From: Bacteroidales bacterium
Lineage (GTDB): Bacteria; Bacteroidota; Bacteroidia; Bacteroidales; UBA932
Direction: 5' to 3'
Assembly (NCBI GenBank): GCA_017509685.1
Contig: JAFWPA010000005.1
Coordinates: 1-64,000 of the forward strand
DNA length: 64,000 bases
Below, in pieces: positions 52,244-60,255 of this stretch. The first letter of the stretch is position 1, and every line of letters starts with the position of its first letter. Made by a program: the position numbers and the translations under genes. Below the pieces are notes generated by a model. That model saw only the letters and a list, made by a program, of their open reading frames with translations. It searched no databases and was not told the DNA's origin.

Positions 52244-53011
52244 GTGTTCATTGACACCCATACCCATTTCTACGATGAATGGCTGCTGCCCGATGCGGAA
52301 GCGGCCGTCCAGCGCGCGTTGGAGGCGGGCGTGGGGAAGATGATTCAGGCCGATGTGGACTCCCGCGAGCGCGCGGCCATGTGGGAAATCGGCGACCGCC
52401 ATCCCGGCGTCATCTACGAGATGCTGGGACTGTACCCCGGTTCCGTGGCCGACAACTGGCGTGAAGAGCTGGACCAGGTCCACGCCCTCGCGGGCAACAA
52501 ACCCGTCGTGGCGATTGGCGAAATCGGCCTGGACTATCATGAGGGCATTGAATATAAGGAGCAGCAGAAGGAAGTGCTGCGAATCCAACTGGAACTGGCG
52601 GCGCGGATGGACTTGCCGGTGAACATCCATCTGCGGGATGCGTGGGAGGACCTCTTTACCATCCTGGAAGATTGCAAACACCTGCATCTGCGGGGGGACC
52701 TTCACTGTTTCACGGCCAGCTATGAGATTTACGAACGGGCCAACCGGTATGGGGATTTCTCCGTGGGAATTGGCGGCGTGGTCACTTTCAAGAACGCCGG
52801 CCTGGCCAAGACTCTGGAGCGCATCCCCCTGGAGAAGATCCTCCTGGAAACCGACGCCCCCTACCTGGCGCCGGTCCCCCACCGGGGCCAACGCAACGAA
52901 AGCGCCTTTCTCCCACTGGTCGCGGCCAAGGTGGCCGAAGTGAAAGGCCTTTCCCTCCAACAAATTGAAGATATCACCACCCAAAATGCAATAAAACTGT
53001 TCGGCATATGA
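52244..53011 (+). CDS. tatD: TatD-family metal-dependent deoxyribonuclease
   Basis: A 255-residue cytosolic TIM-barrel hydrolase. Metal ligands are visible in FIDTHTHFYDEW (HxH), AIGEIGLDYH (Glu), NIHLRDAW (His), DLHCFTAS (His) and LLETDAPYLAP (Asp). The start is GTG at 52244, which places the HxH close to the N-terminus as in relatives. The stop overlaps the ansA start (ATGA). A DNA-repair or DNA-degradation role is known for TatD; the exact role here is open. Confidence 0.93.
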   Translation: MFIDTHTHFYDEWLLPDAEAAVQRALEAGVGKMIQADVDSRERAAMWEIGDRHPGVIYEMLGLYPGSVADNWREELDQVHALAGNKPVVAIGEIGLDYHEGIEYKEQQKEVLRIQLELAARMDLPVNIHLRDAWEDLFTILEDCKHLHLRGDLHCFTASYEIYERANRYGDFSVGIGGVVTFKNAGLAKTLERIPLEKILLETDAPYLAPVPHRGQRNESAFLPLVAAKVAEVKGLSLQQIEDITTQNAIKLFGI

Positions 53012-54039
53012 ATTCCGCTGTTTTAATCATTTATACCGGCGGTACCATCGGCATGAAGGAAGATCCCTCCGACGGTACGCTCAAACCCTTCGACTTCAGC
53101 CAGATCAAGGAAGAGGTGCCGGAACTGAACAAGTTCGACGTACGGATAGACTCCTATACCTTCGATCCGCTCATCGATTCGTCCGACGTGGAGCCTAACC
53201 TGTGGGTGAACCTGGCCGAACTCATCCTGGAGAAGTACGAGGACTACGACGGCTTTGTGATCCTGCACGGAACGGACACCATGGCCTACAGCGCCTCCAC
53301 GCTCAGCTTCATGCTGGAAGGACTCACCAAGCCGGTGGTGTTCACGGGAAGCCAGCTTCCCATCGGCGTTCCCCGCACCGACGGCAAGGAAAACCTGATA
53401 TCGGCCGTGGAGATCGCCGCCGCCAAGGACGAGAAAGGGCATGCCCGCGTACCGGAGGTGGCCATCTGCTTCGACTCCCTGCTGCTGCGCGGCAACCGTT
53501 CCACCAAATACAGCGCCGAGGCCTTCAACGCCTTTGCCAGCCCCAACTGCCCGCCCCTCGCCGAGGCCGGCATCCACATCCACTATAACACGGACCTCAT
53601 CCGCAAGCCCGTCTACTGGGACGCCCAGCTGCGCGTGCAGACCCATTTGGACACGCGCGTGGCCATCCTGAAGGTGCATCCCGGCGTGACGCCGCAGGTG
53701 ATGCGGGCCGTCCTGTGCGACGAAGGCACGCGCGCCGCCATCATCGAAACCTACGGCAGCGGCAACGCCCTCTCCAAGGAGTGGTTCCTGGATATATTAA
53801 AGGAGGCCGATGCCAAAGGAAAGATCCTGCTCAACGTCACCCAGTGCAAATCGGGCACCGTAAATATGGACCTGTACGCCACCGGAGCGTCCCTGAAACA
53901 CGCCGGCGTGCTTTCCGGGGCCGACATCACCACCGAGGCCGCGCTGGGCAAACTCTTCTGCCTGATGGGCCGCAGCAACGACAACAAATGGGTCAAAACT
54001 ATGCTGGAAAAGGACCTTTGCGGCGAAATAAGCAAATAA
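53008..54039 (+). CDS. ansA: Type I L-asparaginase
   Basis: A 343-residue cytosolic asparaginase that deamidates L-asparagine to aspartate. The nucleophile Thr is in IYTGGTIGM, the second catalytic block is VILHGTDTMAYSAS (Thr and Asp), and the C-terminal domain includes KVHPGVTPQVM and YGSGNAL. There is no signal peptide and the length agrees with the type I (AnsA) group. Translationally coupled to tatD. Confidence 0.94.
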   Translation: MNSAVLIIYTGGTIGMKEDPSDGTLKPFDFSQIKEEVPELNKFDVRIDSYTFDPLIDSSDVEPNLWVNLAELILEKYEDYDGFVILHGTDTMAYSASTLSFMLEGLTKPVVFTGSQLPIGVPRTDGKENLISAVEIAAAKDEKGHARVPEVAICFDSLLLRGNRSTKYSAEAFNAFASPNCPPLAEAGIHIHYNTDLIRKPVYWDAQLRVQTHLDTRVAILKVHPGVTPQVMRAVLCDEGTRAAIIETYGSGNALSKEWFLDILKEADAKGKILLNVTQCKSGTVNMDLYATGASLKHAGVLSGADITTEAALGKLFCLMGRSNDNKWVKTMLEKDLCGEISK

Positions 54040-54141
54040 TCTTTGGCTTTTCGGAATTTTATTGCTAAATTGCACGACCAAATATTGGATATTATTTACT
54101 AACTAATTCAACTTATAATTAACAACAACACAAAAACGATT

Positions 54142-54930
54142 ATGAAAAAGCTTTTCATGTTTTTGGCAGTCGCCGGTCTTCTGACCTTCACTGCAAACAT
54201 TGCTTCCGCTCAGGAAGAGGGCGCAGCTCCCGCCGCTCAGGAACAGGTCGAAGAGGCCGAAGAGGTCGTTGACCTGTTTGCCGGTTCCGGTGAAGAAGTT
54301 CCCCTCCACCAGGCCCTCAAGACCAAGTTCATCGAGGGTGGCGCTGGCTTCATGTCCCTGATCATCATCTGCTTGATCATCGGTATGGCTCTCGCTATCG
54401 AGCGTATCCTTTACCTGGCCTTCTCCAAGACCAACACCACCAAGCTCCTCGAAGACGTGGAAGCGGCTCTTAACAAAGGCGGTATCGAAGAAGCCAAGAA
54501 AGTATGCCGTGAAACCCGTGGCCCCGTGGCCAGCATCTTCTATCAGGGTCTGCTCCGCGCCGACCAGGGTATTGATGTAGTAGAGAAGACCATCGTCTCC
54601 TATGGCGGCGTTCAGATGAGCCTCATGGAGAACGGCCTCAGCTGGATTGGTCTGTTCATCTCCATCGCCCCGTCCCTCGGATTCCTTGGTACCGTTATCG
54701 GTATGATCCAGGCCTTCGACGCTATCCAGGCTGCCGGTGACATCTCCCCGAACGTTGTGGCTGGCGGTATGAAGGTGGCCCTCATCACAACCGTGGGTGG
54801 TCTCATCGTGGCCATGATTCTCCAGATCTTCTACAACTACATCATCGCCAAGATCGATGCCCTGTCCATCGATATGGAAGACTCTTCCATCCGCTTCGTG
54901 GACACCATGGTCAAGTACAACAAGAAGTAA
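54142..54930 (+). CDS. exbB: MotA/TolQ/ExbB proton channel protein
   Basis: A 262-residue inner-membrane protein, first gene of an energy transduction operon that powers TonB-dependent import (such as the SusC proteins) or Tol function. It has an N-terminal signal-like segment (ends ASA), an Ala/Glu-rich region to about residue 50, then three membrane helices: about 67-93, 165-195 and 210-235. The conserved LGFLGTVIGMIQAFDAI and GLIVAMILQIFYNYI blocks of the family are present. Confidence 0.92.
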   Translation: MKKLFMFLAVAGLLTFTANIASAQEEGAAPAAQEQVEEAEEVVDLFAGSGEEVPLHQALKTKFIEGGAGFMSLIIICLIIGMALAIERILYLAFSKTNTTKLLEDVEAALNKGGIEEAKKVCRETRGPVASIFYQGLLRADQGIDVVEKTIVSYGGVQMSLMENGLSWIGLFISIAPSLGFLGTVIGMIQAFDAIQAAGDISPNVVAGGMKVALITTVGGLIVAMILQIFYNYIIAKIDALSIDMEDSSIRFVDTMVKYNKK

Positions 54931-54955
54931 TCAACCCCATTAATTCCACTCTATA

Positions 54956-55402
54956 ATGGAAAACCAGAAATACGCTAAAATATTCAAGCTTTGCCTGTGG
55001 GCACTCTTGGTTGTGAGCGTGATCGTCCTGGTCTGGGGGTCTTTAAAGGGATTCGAGGCCAATGACGGCGCTGCAACGAATGTGCTGCTCTACTGGGCAT
55101 ACATCGTGCTGGGCATCGCTCTGGCGGCGGTCATCTGCGTGGGTCTTTACATCCGCGCCACCACCGATCCCAAGAGCCTTGTCAAGATCGGCATCGCAGT
55201 GCTGGGCGCAGCCGTCCTGTTCGGCATCGCCTATGTGCTTGCCTCCGGCGCTCCGGCTGTCGGTTACTCCGGCGCCAAGCTCCCTACGGCTACAGAACTT
55301 AAGATGACCGATACTATCCTCAACCTCGCTTACATCGTTGGTGGCGCAGCCATCCTGTCCATCATCGCCAGCGAAGTATTGATGTCCATCCGCAAAAAAT
55401 AA
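54956..55402 (+). CDS. Unknown four-helix membrane protein between exbB and exbD
   Basis: A 148-residue inner-membrane protein with about four hydrophobic helices (12-30, 40-65, 75-98, 120-140). The sequence is not similar to ExbB or ExbD, and I cannot name a family. Its place between exbB and two exbD genes, with 25- and 8-nt gaps, implies a part in the same complex, perhaps in assembly or gating; this is inference. A similar small membrane gene occurs in this position in other Bacteroidetes, as far as I recall. Confidence 0.8.
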   Translation: MENQKYAKIFKLCLWALLVVSVIVLVWGSLKGFEANDGAATNVLLYWAYIVLGIALAAVICVGLYIRATTDPKSLVKIGIAVLGAAVLFGIAYVLASGAPAVGYSGAKLPTATELKMTDTILNLAYIVGGAAILSIIASEVLMSIRKK

Positions 55403-55410
55403 GGTAAACC

Positions 55411-55980
55411 ATGGCAAGAAGAACTTTTAATGCAATCGGTTCTACGGCTGACATCGCGTTCCTGCTGCTGTGCTACTTCCTCATGACTACCACCATGGGG
55501 GACCAGTCCGGTCTGCAGCGCCGCCTTCCTCCCATCCCGGACGAGAAAACCGCCCAGGACCAGAAGGTTAACCGCCGTAACATCATCATCGTCAGAATCA
55601 ACTCTGCCGATAAGCTGTTTGCCGGTAGCGAAGCCATGGACATCTCTCTCTTGAAAGACAAAATCAAAGAGTTCCTCACCAACCCCACCAACGACCCCAA
55701 CCTCCCCGAAAAAGAGGCCAAGGAAATCGAAGGCCAGACCTACATGGTTTCCAAGGGCGTCATCTCCCTGCAGAACGACCGTGGTACATCCTACCAGGCC
55801 TACATTGCAGTGCAGAACGAACTGGTGAAAGCCGTAAACGAACTCCGCGACGATTTCTCCCGCGCCACGTTTGGCAAGAAATTCTCCAGGCTCTCTGAAG
55901 AAGAGCAGGATATTGTGAAGAAGGCCGTTCCTCAGAACATCTCCGAGGCCGAGCCTAAGGATACCGGTAAGAAAAAATAG
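55411..55980 (+). CDS. exbD: ExbD/TolR-family protein, first copy
   Basis: A 189-residue protein with one N-terminal membrane helix carrying the conserved proton-path Asp (STADIAFLLLCYFLMTT) and a periplasmic domain. It works with ExbB to drive TonB. It differs from the second copy by a longer C-terminus rich in charged residues (about 130-189). A second ExbD follows after 12 nt, suggesting a hetero-dimer in the channel. Confidence 0.9.
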   Translation: MARRTFNAIGSTADIAFLLLCYFLMTTTMGDQSGLQRRLPPIPDEKTAQDQKVNRRNIIIVRINSADKLFAGSEAMDISLLKDKIKEFLTNPTNDPNLPEKEAKEIEGQTYMVSKGVISLQNDRGTSYQAYIAVQNELVKAVNELRDDFSRATFGKKFSRLSEEEQDIVKKAVPQNISEAEPKDTGKKK

Positions 55981-55992
55981 GAGGTAAAGATT

Positions 55993-56466
55993 ATGTCAAA
56001 ATTTGGAAGTTCCAGCAATAAGAAGGAAGTCCCCCAGGCATCGTCCAACTCCCTTTCCGATATCGTGTTCATGCTCCTGTTCTTCTTTATGGTGACCACG
56101 CAGATGCGTGAAACCGAGAACAAGGTGAAGGTCGTGATGCCCGAGGCATCCGAAGTGGCCAAACTGGAGAGAAAAGACCTGAGCGCCAACATCAACATCG
56201 GTTCCCCTACCCTGCAATACCAGGCCAAGTATGGTACCGATGCCCGTATCCAGCTCAACGACTCTTTCAAGACGGTAGCCGACATCCGTGACTTCATCGC
56301 CGCAGAGCGTGACGCCATGTCCGAGGCCGAGCGGTCCCTCATGACCGTGAACCTCCGCGTGGACCAGGATGTCCGCATGGGTATCGTTTCCGATGTAAAA
56401 CAGGAGCTGCGCCGCTGCTCCGCCCTTAAGATTATGTACGCCGCGCGTAAACCCGCGAAGGACTAA
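55993..56466 (+). CDS. exbD: ExbD/TolR-family protein, second copy
   Basis: A 157-residue protein with one N-terminal membrane helix containing the conserved Asp (NSLSDIVFMLLFFFMVTTQM) and a periplasmic domain. A short cytosolic N-terminus (about 20 residues, Ser/Lys-rich) precedes the helix. It is the last gene of the exbB operon; a terminator follows at 56501-56535. Confidence 0.9.
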   Translation: MSKFGSSSNKKEVPQASSNSLSDIVFMLLFFFMVTTQMRETENKVKVVMPEASEVAKLERKDLSANINIGSPTLQYQAKYGTDARIQLNDSFKTVADIRDFIAAERDAMSEAERSLMTVNLRVDQDVRMGIVSDVKQELRRCSALKIMYAARKPAKD

Positions 56467-56500
56467 CCCCCAAGGGACATCAGATTTTTATTTCTTTGAA

Positions 56501-56535
56501 AACGGCCTCCTGCATAAGCAGGGGGCTGTTTTTTT
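56501..56535 (+). terminator. Rho-independent terminator after the exbB-exbD operon
   Basis: A 13-bp stem (AACGGCCTCCTGC with GCAGGGGGCTGTT, two G-U pairs), a 4-nt loop and a T-run. Confidence 0.88.
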
Positions 56536-56563
56536 GTGTCGTTCTTTTTCATTCACGGCATTA

Positions 56564-56590
56564 AGCCGCTGATAATCAGCGTCTTGCAGG
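56564..56590. repeat. Intergenic palindrome GCTGATAATCAGC, copy 3
   Basis: CGCTGATAATCAGCGTCTTG, about 30 nt past the exbD terminator. The palindrome is extended to CGCTGATAATCAGCG here. Confidence 0.5.
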
Positions 56591-56641
56591 AGAATAATTT
56601 TCAAGGCTAAAAATGCCTCTAAGTGCTCTCCAGCGCCTATT

Positions 56642-56669
56642 TTTATGTGTTTAACTACTAACACATAAA
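56642..56669. promoter_or_regulatory. Perfect inverted repeat before the small HTH-like gene
   Basis: TTTATGTGTT, 8-nt loop, AACACATAAA: a 10-bp perfect inverted repeat ending 4 nt before the ATG at 56674. It could be an operator or an mRNA hairpin that hides the start. Confidence 0.55.
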
Positions 56670-56673
56670 TACC

Positions 56674-57156
56674 ATGAATCAAAAAGAAATGAAGCGATTT
56701 CACGCAAATCGCCAGACGGTGCACTGCGCATACGTCTACCTGGCCTGTTTTATCCTGGACCTCCAGAAGGCATTGAACCAACACTACGCCAACCAGGATG
56801 AGCTGAATGAAAAAATGATGTCTGTCCTGGCCCAATACTTCGGCAACGAGGAAAAGGACGGGCAGCTGCAGCAGGACCTGAACAAAGCGCATGGGGACAT
56901 TCTGCAGCACCTAAAACGGGACTTTCCGTACTTTACACGCCAACAGGTCCTTATCTTCAGCTACTACGCCGTGGGGCTGCCTGTGCCACTGATGAACCTG
57001 CTGGCAGGCATTTCCTCCGACAAATCGGTGAGCGTAATGAAAACCCAGATGAAAAAGCAGATAAAGGTCAAGGCCAGTCCCCGGCGGGAGGAATACCTTA
57101 TATTATTAGAGCGGGAAAAGTTGCCCAATTGGGTAAGGAGCGCCTTGTTCGGATAA
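56674..57156 (+). CDS. Small protein with C-terminal helix-turn-helix-like region
   Basis: A 160-residue, all-helical cytosolic protein without a signal peptide. Residues about 20-90 look like two long helices; residues about 92-142 (FPYFTRQQVLIFSYYAVGLPVPLMNLLAGISSDKS, then SVMKTQMKKQI) resemble the C-terminal sigma-70 region-4/LuxR-like module found at the end of some Bacteroidetes TPR-containing regulators. The upstream sensor parts are missing, so it is either a stand-alone regulator or a fragment. A perfect inverted repeat sits just before its start. The family is not recognised; DNA binding is inference. Confidence 0.6.
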   Translation: MNQKEMKRFHANRQTVHCAYVYLACFILDLQKALNQHYANQDELNEKMMSVLAQYFGNEEKDGQLQQDLNKAHGDILQHLKRDFPYFTRQQVLIFSYYAVGLPVPLMNLLAGISSDKSVSVMKTQMKKQIKVKASPRREEYLILLEREKLPNWVRSALFG

Positions 57157-57157
57157 A

Positions 57158-58168
57158 CTAGCAGCTGTCCCGGACCACCAGGGTGGGCGGAATGAGCAAA
57201 TGGCGGGGAGCCGGCTCCGGCAGGGACTGCCTGCGGGCGTCCATTATGGCGAAAAGCGTCTCTACCGCCTGGCTGCCTGCCTCCCGCAAAGGCTGCTCCA
57301 CGCGAGTGACGGCCGGATCCAGGAAATCCAGGAAGCCGTTGTTGTCGAAGGAAATGACCCCCACGTCCCGGGCGGGTCTCAACTGAAGTGAGCGCAATGC
57401 CTGGATGGTTCCCAAAAGGATGGTGGAACTGAATGCAAAGATGGCGTCGTAGGGGGGCTGCGGGGCGCTGAAAGCGTTCACGGCCTCCCGGAAGCCATTG
57501 TCCACCGAGAAAGCGTCGCCCACCACGGTGCCGCTGGCACCAGCCTTATCCACAGCCGACAGGAACCCGCGCACACGCTCCTGGTTGGGCATGGACGCCG
57601 GCACGCCCTGAATGGCCAGGATGCGCCGATACCCCTTTTTCAGCAAATACTCCGTAGCCATATACGCCCCGGCATAATTGTCGGTGCACACATAGGAGAG
57701 CGTGGTCTCCCGGAAATAACGGTCCAGCAGAACCAGAGGGGTCTGCCGGCCGATTTCCTCGTGCAGGGCCGGAGAAGAAGACACCGGTACGCAGATGATG
57801 CCGTCAACGCTGCGGCTCTGGAACATACGCAGCGCTTCACTTTCCTCCTGCTCCGACTCTCCGGAGTCGGCCAGAAGGGTATGGTATCCGCGCGCGCCCA
57901 GCAGTTCGATGACGACGGCGGCCAGCGTGGCGAAGAATGGATTCTCAATGCCCGGAACCAGCAGGCCGATGGTCTGGGATTTCTGGGTACGGAGCGACTG
58001 CGCCACCAGGTTGGGCCGATAGTTGCAGCGGTCGGCCTCCTGCGTAATCCGGTCGATGGCGGCCTGGCTGATGCGATACTTCTGGGCCTTTCCGGAAAGC
58101 ACGCGGGAAACCGTGGTAACGGAGTACCCGGTCTTTTCCGAAATGGTGAATATGTTGTTCTTTTCCAT
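57158..58168 (-). CDS. LacI-family regulator of the ribose-type locus
   Basis: A 336-residue transcription factor divergent from ribokinase. The start at 58168 gives the HTH (FTISEKTGYSVTTVSRVLSGKAQKYRIS) and hinge (LVAQSLRTQKSQTIG). The effector domain resembles those of RbsR/CcpA-type proteins. Its own promoter is excellent: TTTG (58212-58209), 20 bp, TATATTTG (58188-58181). A GCGCAATCGTTTGCGC operator lies 94 nt upstream of its start, near the ribokinase transcription start. Ribose or a nucleoside product as ligand is inferred. Confidence 0.88.
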   Translation of the reverse strand: MEKNNIFTISEKTGYSVTTVSRVLSGKAQKYRISQAAIDRITQEADRCNYRPNLVAQSLRTQKSQTIGLLVPGIENPFFATLAAVVIELLGARGYHTLLADSGESEQEESEALRMFQSRSVDGIICVPVSSSPALHEEIGRQTPLVLLDRYFRETTLSYVCTDNYAGAYMATEYLLKKGYRRILAIQGVPASMPNQERVRGFLSAVDKAGASGTVVGDAFSVDNGFREAVNAFSAPQPPYDAIFAFSSTILLGTIQALRSLQLRPARDVGVISFDNNGFLDFLDPAVTRVEQPLREAGSQAVETLFAIMDARRQSLPEPAPRHLLIPPTLVVRDSC

Positions 58169-58180
58169 AAAAACCCGGTA

Positions 58181-58212
58181 CAAATATAGAGAATTGTTCA
58201 ATTTTTTTCAAA
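58181..58212 (-). promoter_or_regulatory. Promoter of the LacI regulator gene
   Basis: On the minus strand, TTTG, 20 bp, TATATTTG: a perfect match to the Bacteroidetes consensus, 12 nt before the ATG. Confidence 0.78.
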
Positions 58213-58241
58213 TAAAAAGAGAATATTCCAAAAATTTTTCC

Positions 58242-58249
58242 TAACTTTG
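58242..58249 (+). promoter_or_regulatory. -7 box of the ribokinase-permease-SusC operon
   Basis: TAACTTTG matches TAnnTTTG, 63 nt before the ribokinase ATG. The -33 region is AT-rich without a clear TTTG. Confidence 0.55.
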
Positions 58250-58261
58250 TCTCTAGAAATA

Positions 58262-58277
58262 GCGCAATCGTTTGCGC
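58262..58277. promoter_or_regulatory. LacI/RbsR-type operator
   Basis: GCGCAATCGTTTGCGC is a 16-bp near-palindrome (one mismatch per half-site) about 12 nt past the -7 box. A repressor bound here would block the start or early elongation of the ribokinase operon. Confidence 0.7.
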
Positions 58278-58312
58278 AAACCTTAAAACCGCAATTAATC
58301 ACACTAGGTCTT

Positions 58313-59218
58313 ATGAATAACAAACGAATTCTGGTTATCGGCAGCAGCAACACGGACATGACTGCCAAAACGCAGGAACTCCCCCGCCCGGGAGAAACCG
58401 TGCTGGGCGGCGTATTCACCATGGGAGCCGGTGGCAAGGGAGCCAACCAGGCCGTGGCGGCGCAGCGCCTGGGCGGCGACGTTCAGTTCATCTGCAAAGT
58501 GGGAAAGGATATGTTTGGAGACAATGCCATCGCGCAGTATGAGAAGGAAGGGCTGGACACCAGCGGCATCCTCCGCTCCCAGCTCCCCTCCGGCGTAGCC
58601 CTCATCTATGTAGACAGCCACGCAGAAAACTGCATTGTAGTGGCCTCCGGTGCCAACGGAGACCTCTTGGAAGCCGATATCGAGGCATCTAAACAGGCCA
58701 TCCTGAACTGCGGTATCCTCCTGCTCCAGCTGGAGAGCCCCATCCTCTCTGTCCTCAAGGCCGCCAAGATGGCCCACGAGGCCGGCGCCACGGTGGTGCT
58801 GAATCCCGCACCCGCCTGCGCACTGCCGGAAGAGCTCTTCCGCTACATAGACCTGTTCATCCCCAACGAAACCGAACTGTCCACCTTCAGCGGCCTGCCG
58901 GTGAATAATGCCGAAGATGCCTTCAAGGCCGCCAAGGCCATGCAGGCCAAAGGCGTGGGCAAGCTCATCGTGACCATGGGCAGCAAGGGCGCCCTCATCT
59001 GCGAGGGAAGCACGTCGGACTTTGTGCCCGCTCACAAAGTGAAGGCCGTGGATACCACCGCCGCCGGCGACACCTTCTGCGGCGCCCTGTGCGTAGCCAT
59101 CAGCGAAGGCAAGAGCCTCAAGGAGGCGGCCGAGTTCGCCTGCGCGGCATCGGCCCTCACCGTCCAGAAGATGGGCGCTCAGAATTCCATCCCGTTCAGA
59201 AAAGATATTAATATTTAA
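58313..59218 (+). CDS. rbsK: Ribokinase
   Basis: A 301-residue PfkB-family kinase that converts D-ribose to ribose-5-phosphate with ATP. The ribokinase N-terminus IGSSNTDMTAKTQELPRPGETV, GAGGKGANQAVAAQRLGG, and the anion-hole motif DTTAAGDTFCGAL with catalytic D253 are all present. The start at 58313 is the first Met that fits the family; the frame runs 66 nt further upstream. The permease gene follows after 12 nt. Confidence 0.93.
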   Translation: MNNKRILVIGSSNTDMTAKTQELPRPGETVLGGVFTMGAGGKGANQAVAAQRLGGDVQFICKVGKDMFGDNAIAQYEKEGLDTSGILRSQLPSGVALIYVDSHAENCIVVASGANGDLLEADIEASKQAILNCGILLLQLESPILSVLKAAKMAHEAGATVVLNPAPACALPEELFRYIDLFIPNETELSTFSGLPVNNAEDAFKAAKAMQAKGVGKLIVTMGSKGALICEGSTSDFVPAHKVKAVDTTAAGDTFCGALCVAISEGKSLKEAAEFACAASALTVQKMGAQNSIPFRKDINI

Positions 59219-59230
59219 AAGGATAAGATT

Positions 59231-60244
59231 ATGTACATCGTCGGAAGTTACACACTGGCAGTTTTTTTCTGCTTTGTTACCATGCTTTGCTGGGGTTCCT
59301 GGGGCAATACTCAGAAACTGGCCGCCAAGAGCTGGCGTTACGAGCTCTTCTATTGGGACTACGTGATTGGCATGGTGCTGTTTTCCCTGGTACTGGCCTT
59401 TACCGCCGGCAGCATCGGCAGCGAGGGCCGTCCTTTCCTTCAGGACCTGGCACAGGCCGATTGGGCCAGCATCGGCTGGGTTCTTCTGGGTGCAGTCGTC
59501 TTCAACGTCTCCAACATCCTCCTGTCGGCCTCCGTATCCATCGCCGGTATGGCAGTAGCCTTCCCGCTGGGTGTGGGCATCGCGCTGGTGATGGGTGTGC
59601 TCAACAACCTGCTCCTGCACCCCACGGAGGGCCAGAACACCGGCCTGCTGTGGCTGGGCGTAGCCCTGGTGGTAGTAGCCATCATCTGCAACGGCATTGC
59701 CTCGGGCAAGGTTTCCAACGAGCAGCGGGATCCCAAGCAGAACCGTAAGGGTATTATCCTGGCCCTGGTAGCCGGTATCATCATGTCCTTCTTCAGCGCC
59801 CTGGTATACAACGGCGTAGACCTGGACAACTTCGCCGCCCCGGCAGCCGGTAAGCTCACCCCTTATACCGCCATGGTCATCTTCTCCCTGGGCGTGTTCC
59901 TGAGCAACTTCGTGGTGAACACCATCGTGATGAAGAAACCCTTCGTGGGAGAGCCTGTCACCTACAAGCAGTACTTCGCCGGCAATATGAAGACCCACCT
60001 GGTGGGCGTGCTGGGCGGCTGCATCTGGGCCCTGGGTACTTCCCTCAACTACATCTGCGCCGGAACCGCCGGTGCCGCCGTTTCCTATGCCCTGGGTCAG
60101 GGCGCTCCCATGATTGCCGCCATCTGGGGCGTGTTCATCTGGAAGGAATTCAAAGGCGCCGGAAAGGACGTCTATGCCCTGCTGGCCCTTATGTTCGGCC
60201 TGTTCATCGCCGGCCTGGCCTGTGTAGTGGTTGCCGGAATGTAA
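59231..60244 (+). CDS. rbsU: GRP-family sugar permease (RbsU-like)
   Basis: A 337-residue inner-membrane protein with about ten helices, of the glucose/ribose porter family (drug/metabolite superfamily). Recognisable parts are CWGSWGNTQKLAAKSWRYELFYWDYVIG, FNVSNILLSASVSIAGMAVAFPLGVGIALV and the late GTAGAAVSYALGQGAPMIAAIWGVFIWKEFKGA. It probably carries ribose released in the periplasm to ribokinase; ribose is inferred from rbsK. The SusC gene follows after 11 nt. Confidence 0.88.
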   Translation: MYIVGSYTLAVFFCFVTMLCWGSWGNTQKLAAKSWRYELFYWDYVIGMVLFSLVLAFTAGSIGSEGRPFLQDLAQADWASIGWVLLGAVVFNVSNILLSASVSIAGMAVAFPLGVGIALVMGVLNNLLLHPTEGQNTGLLWLGVALVVVAIICNGIASGKVSNEQRDPKQNRKGIILALVAGIIMSFFSALVYNGVDLDNFAAPAAGKLTPYTAMVIFSLGVFLSNFVVNTIVMKKPFVGEPVTYKQYFAGNMKTHLVGVLGGCIWALGTSLNYICAGTAGAAVSYALGQGAPMIAAIWGVFIWKEFKGAGKDVYALLALMFGLFIAGLACVVVAGM

Positions 60245-60255
60245 TCTGAAACGAC

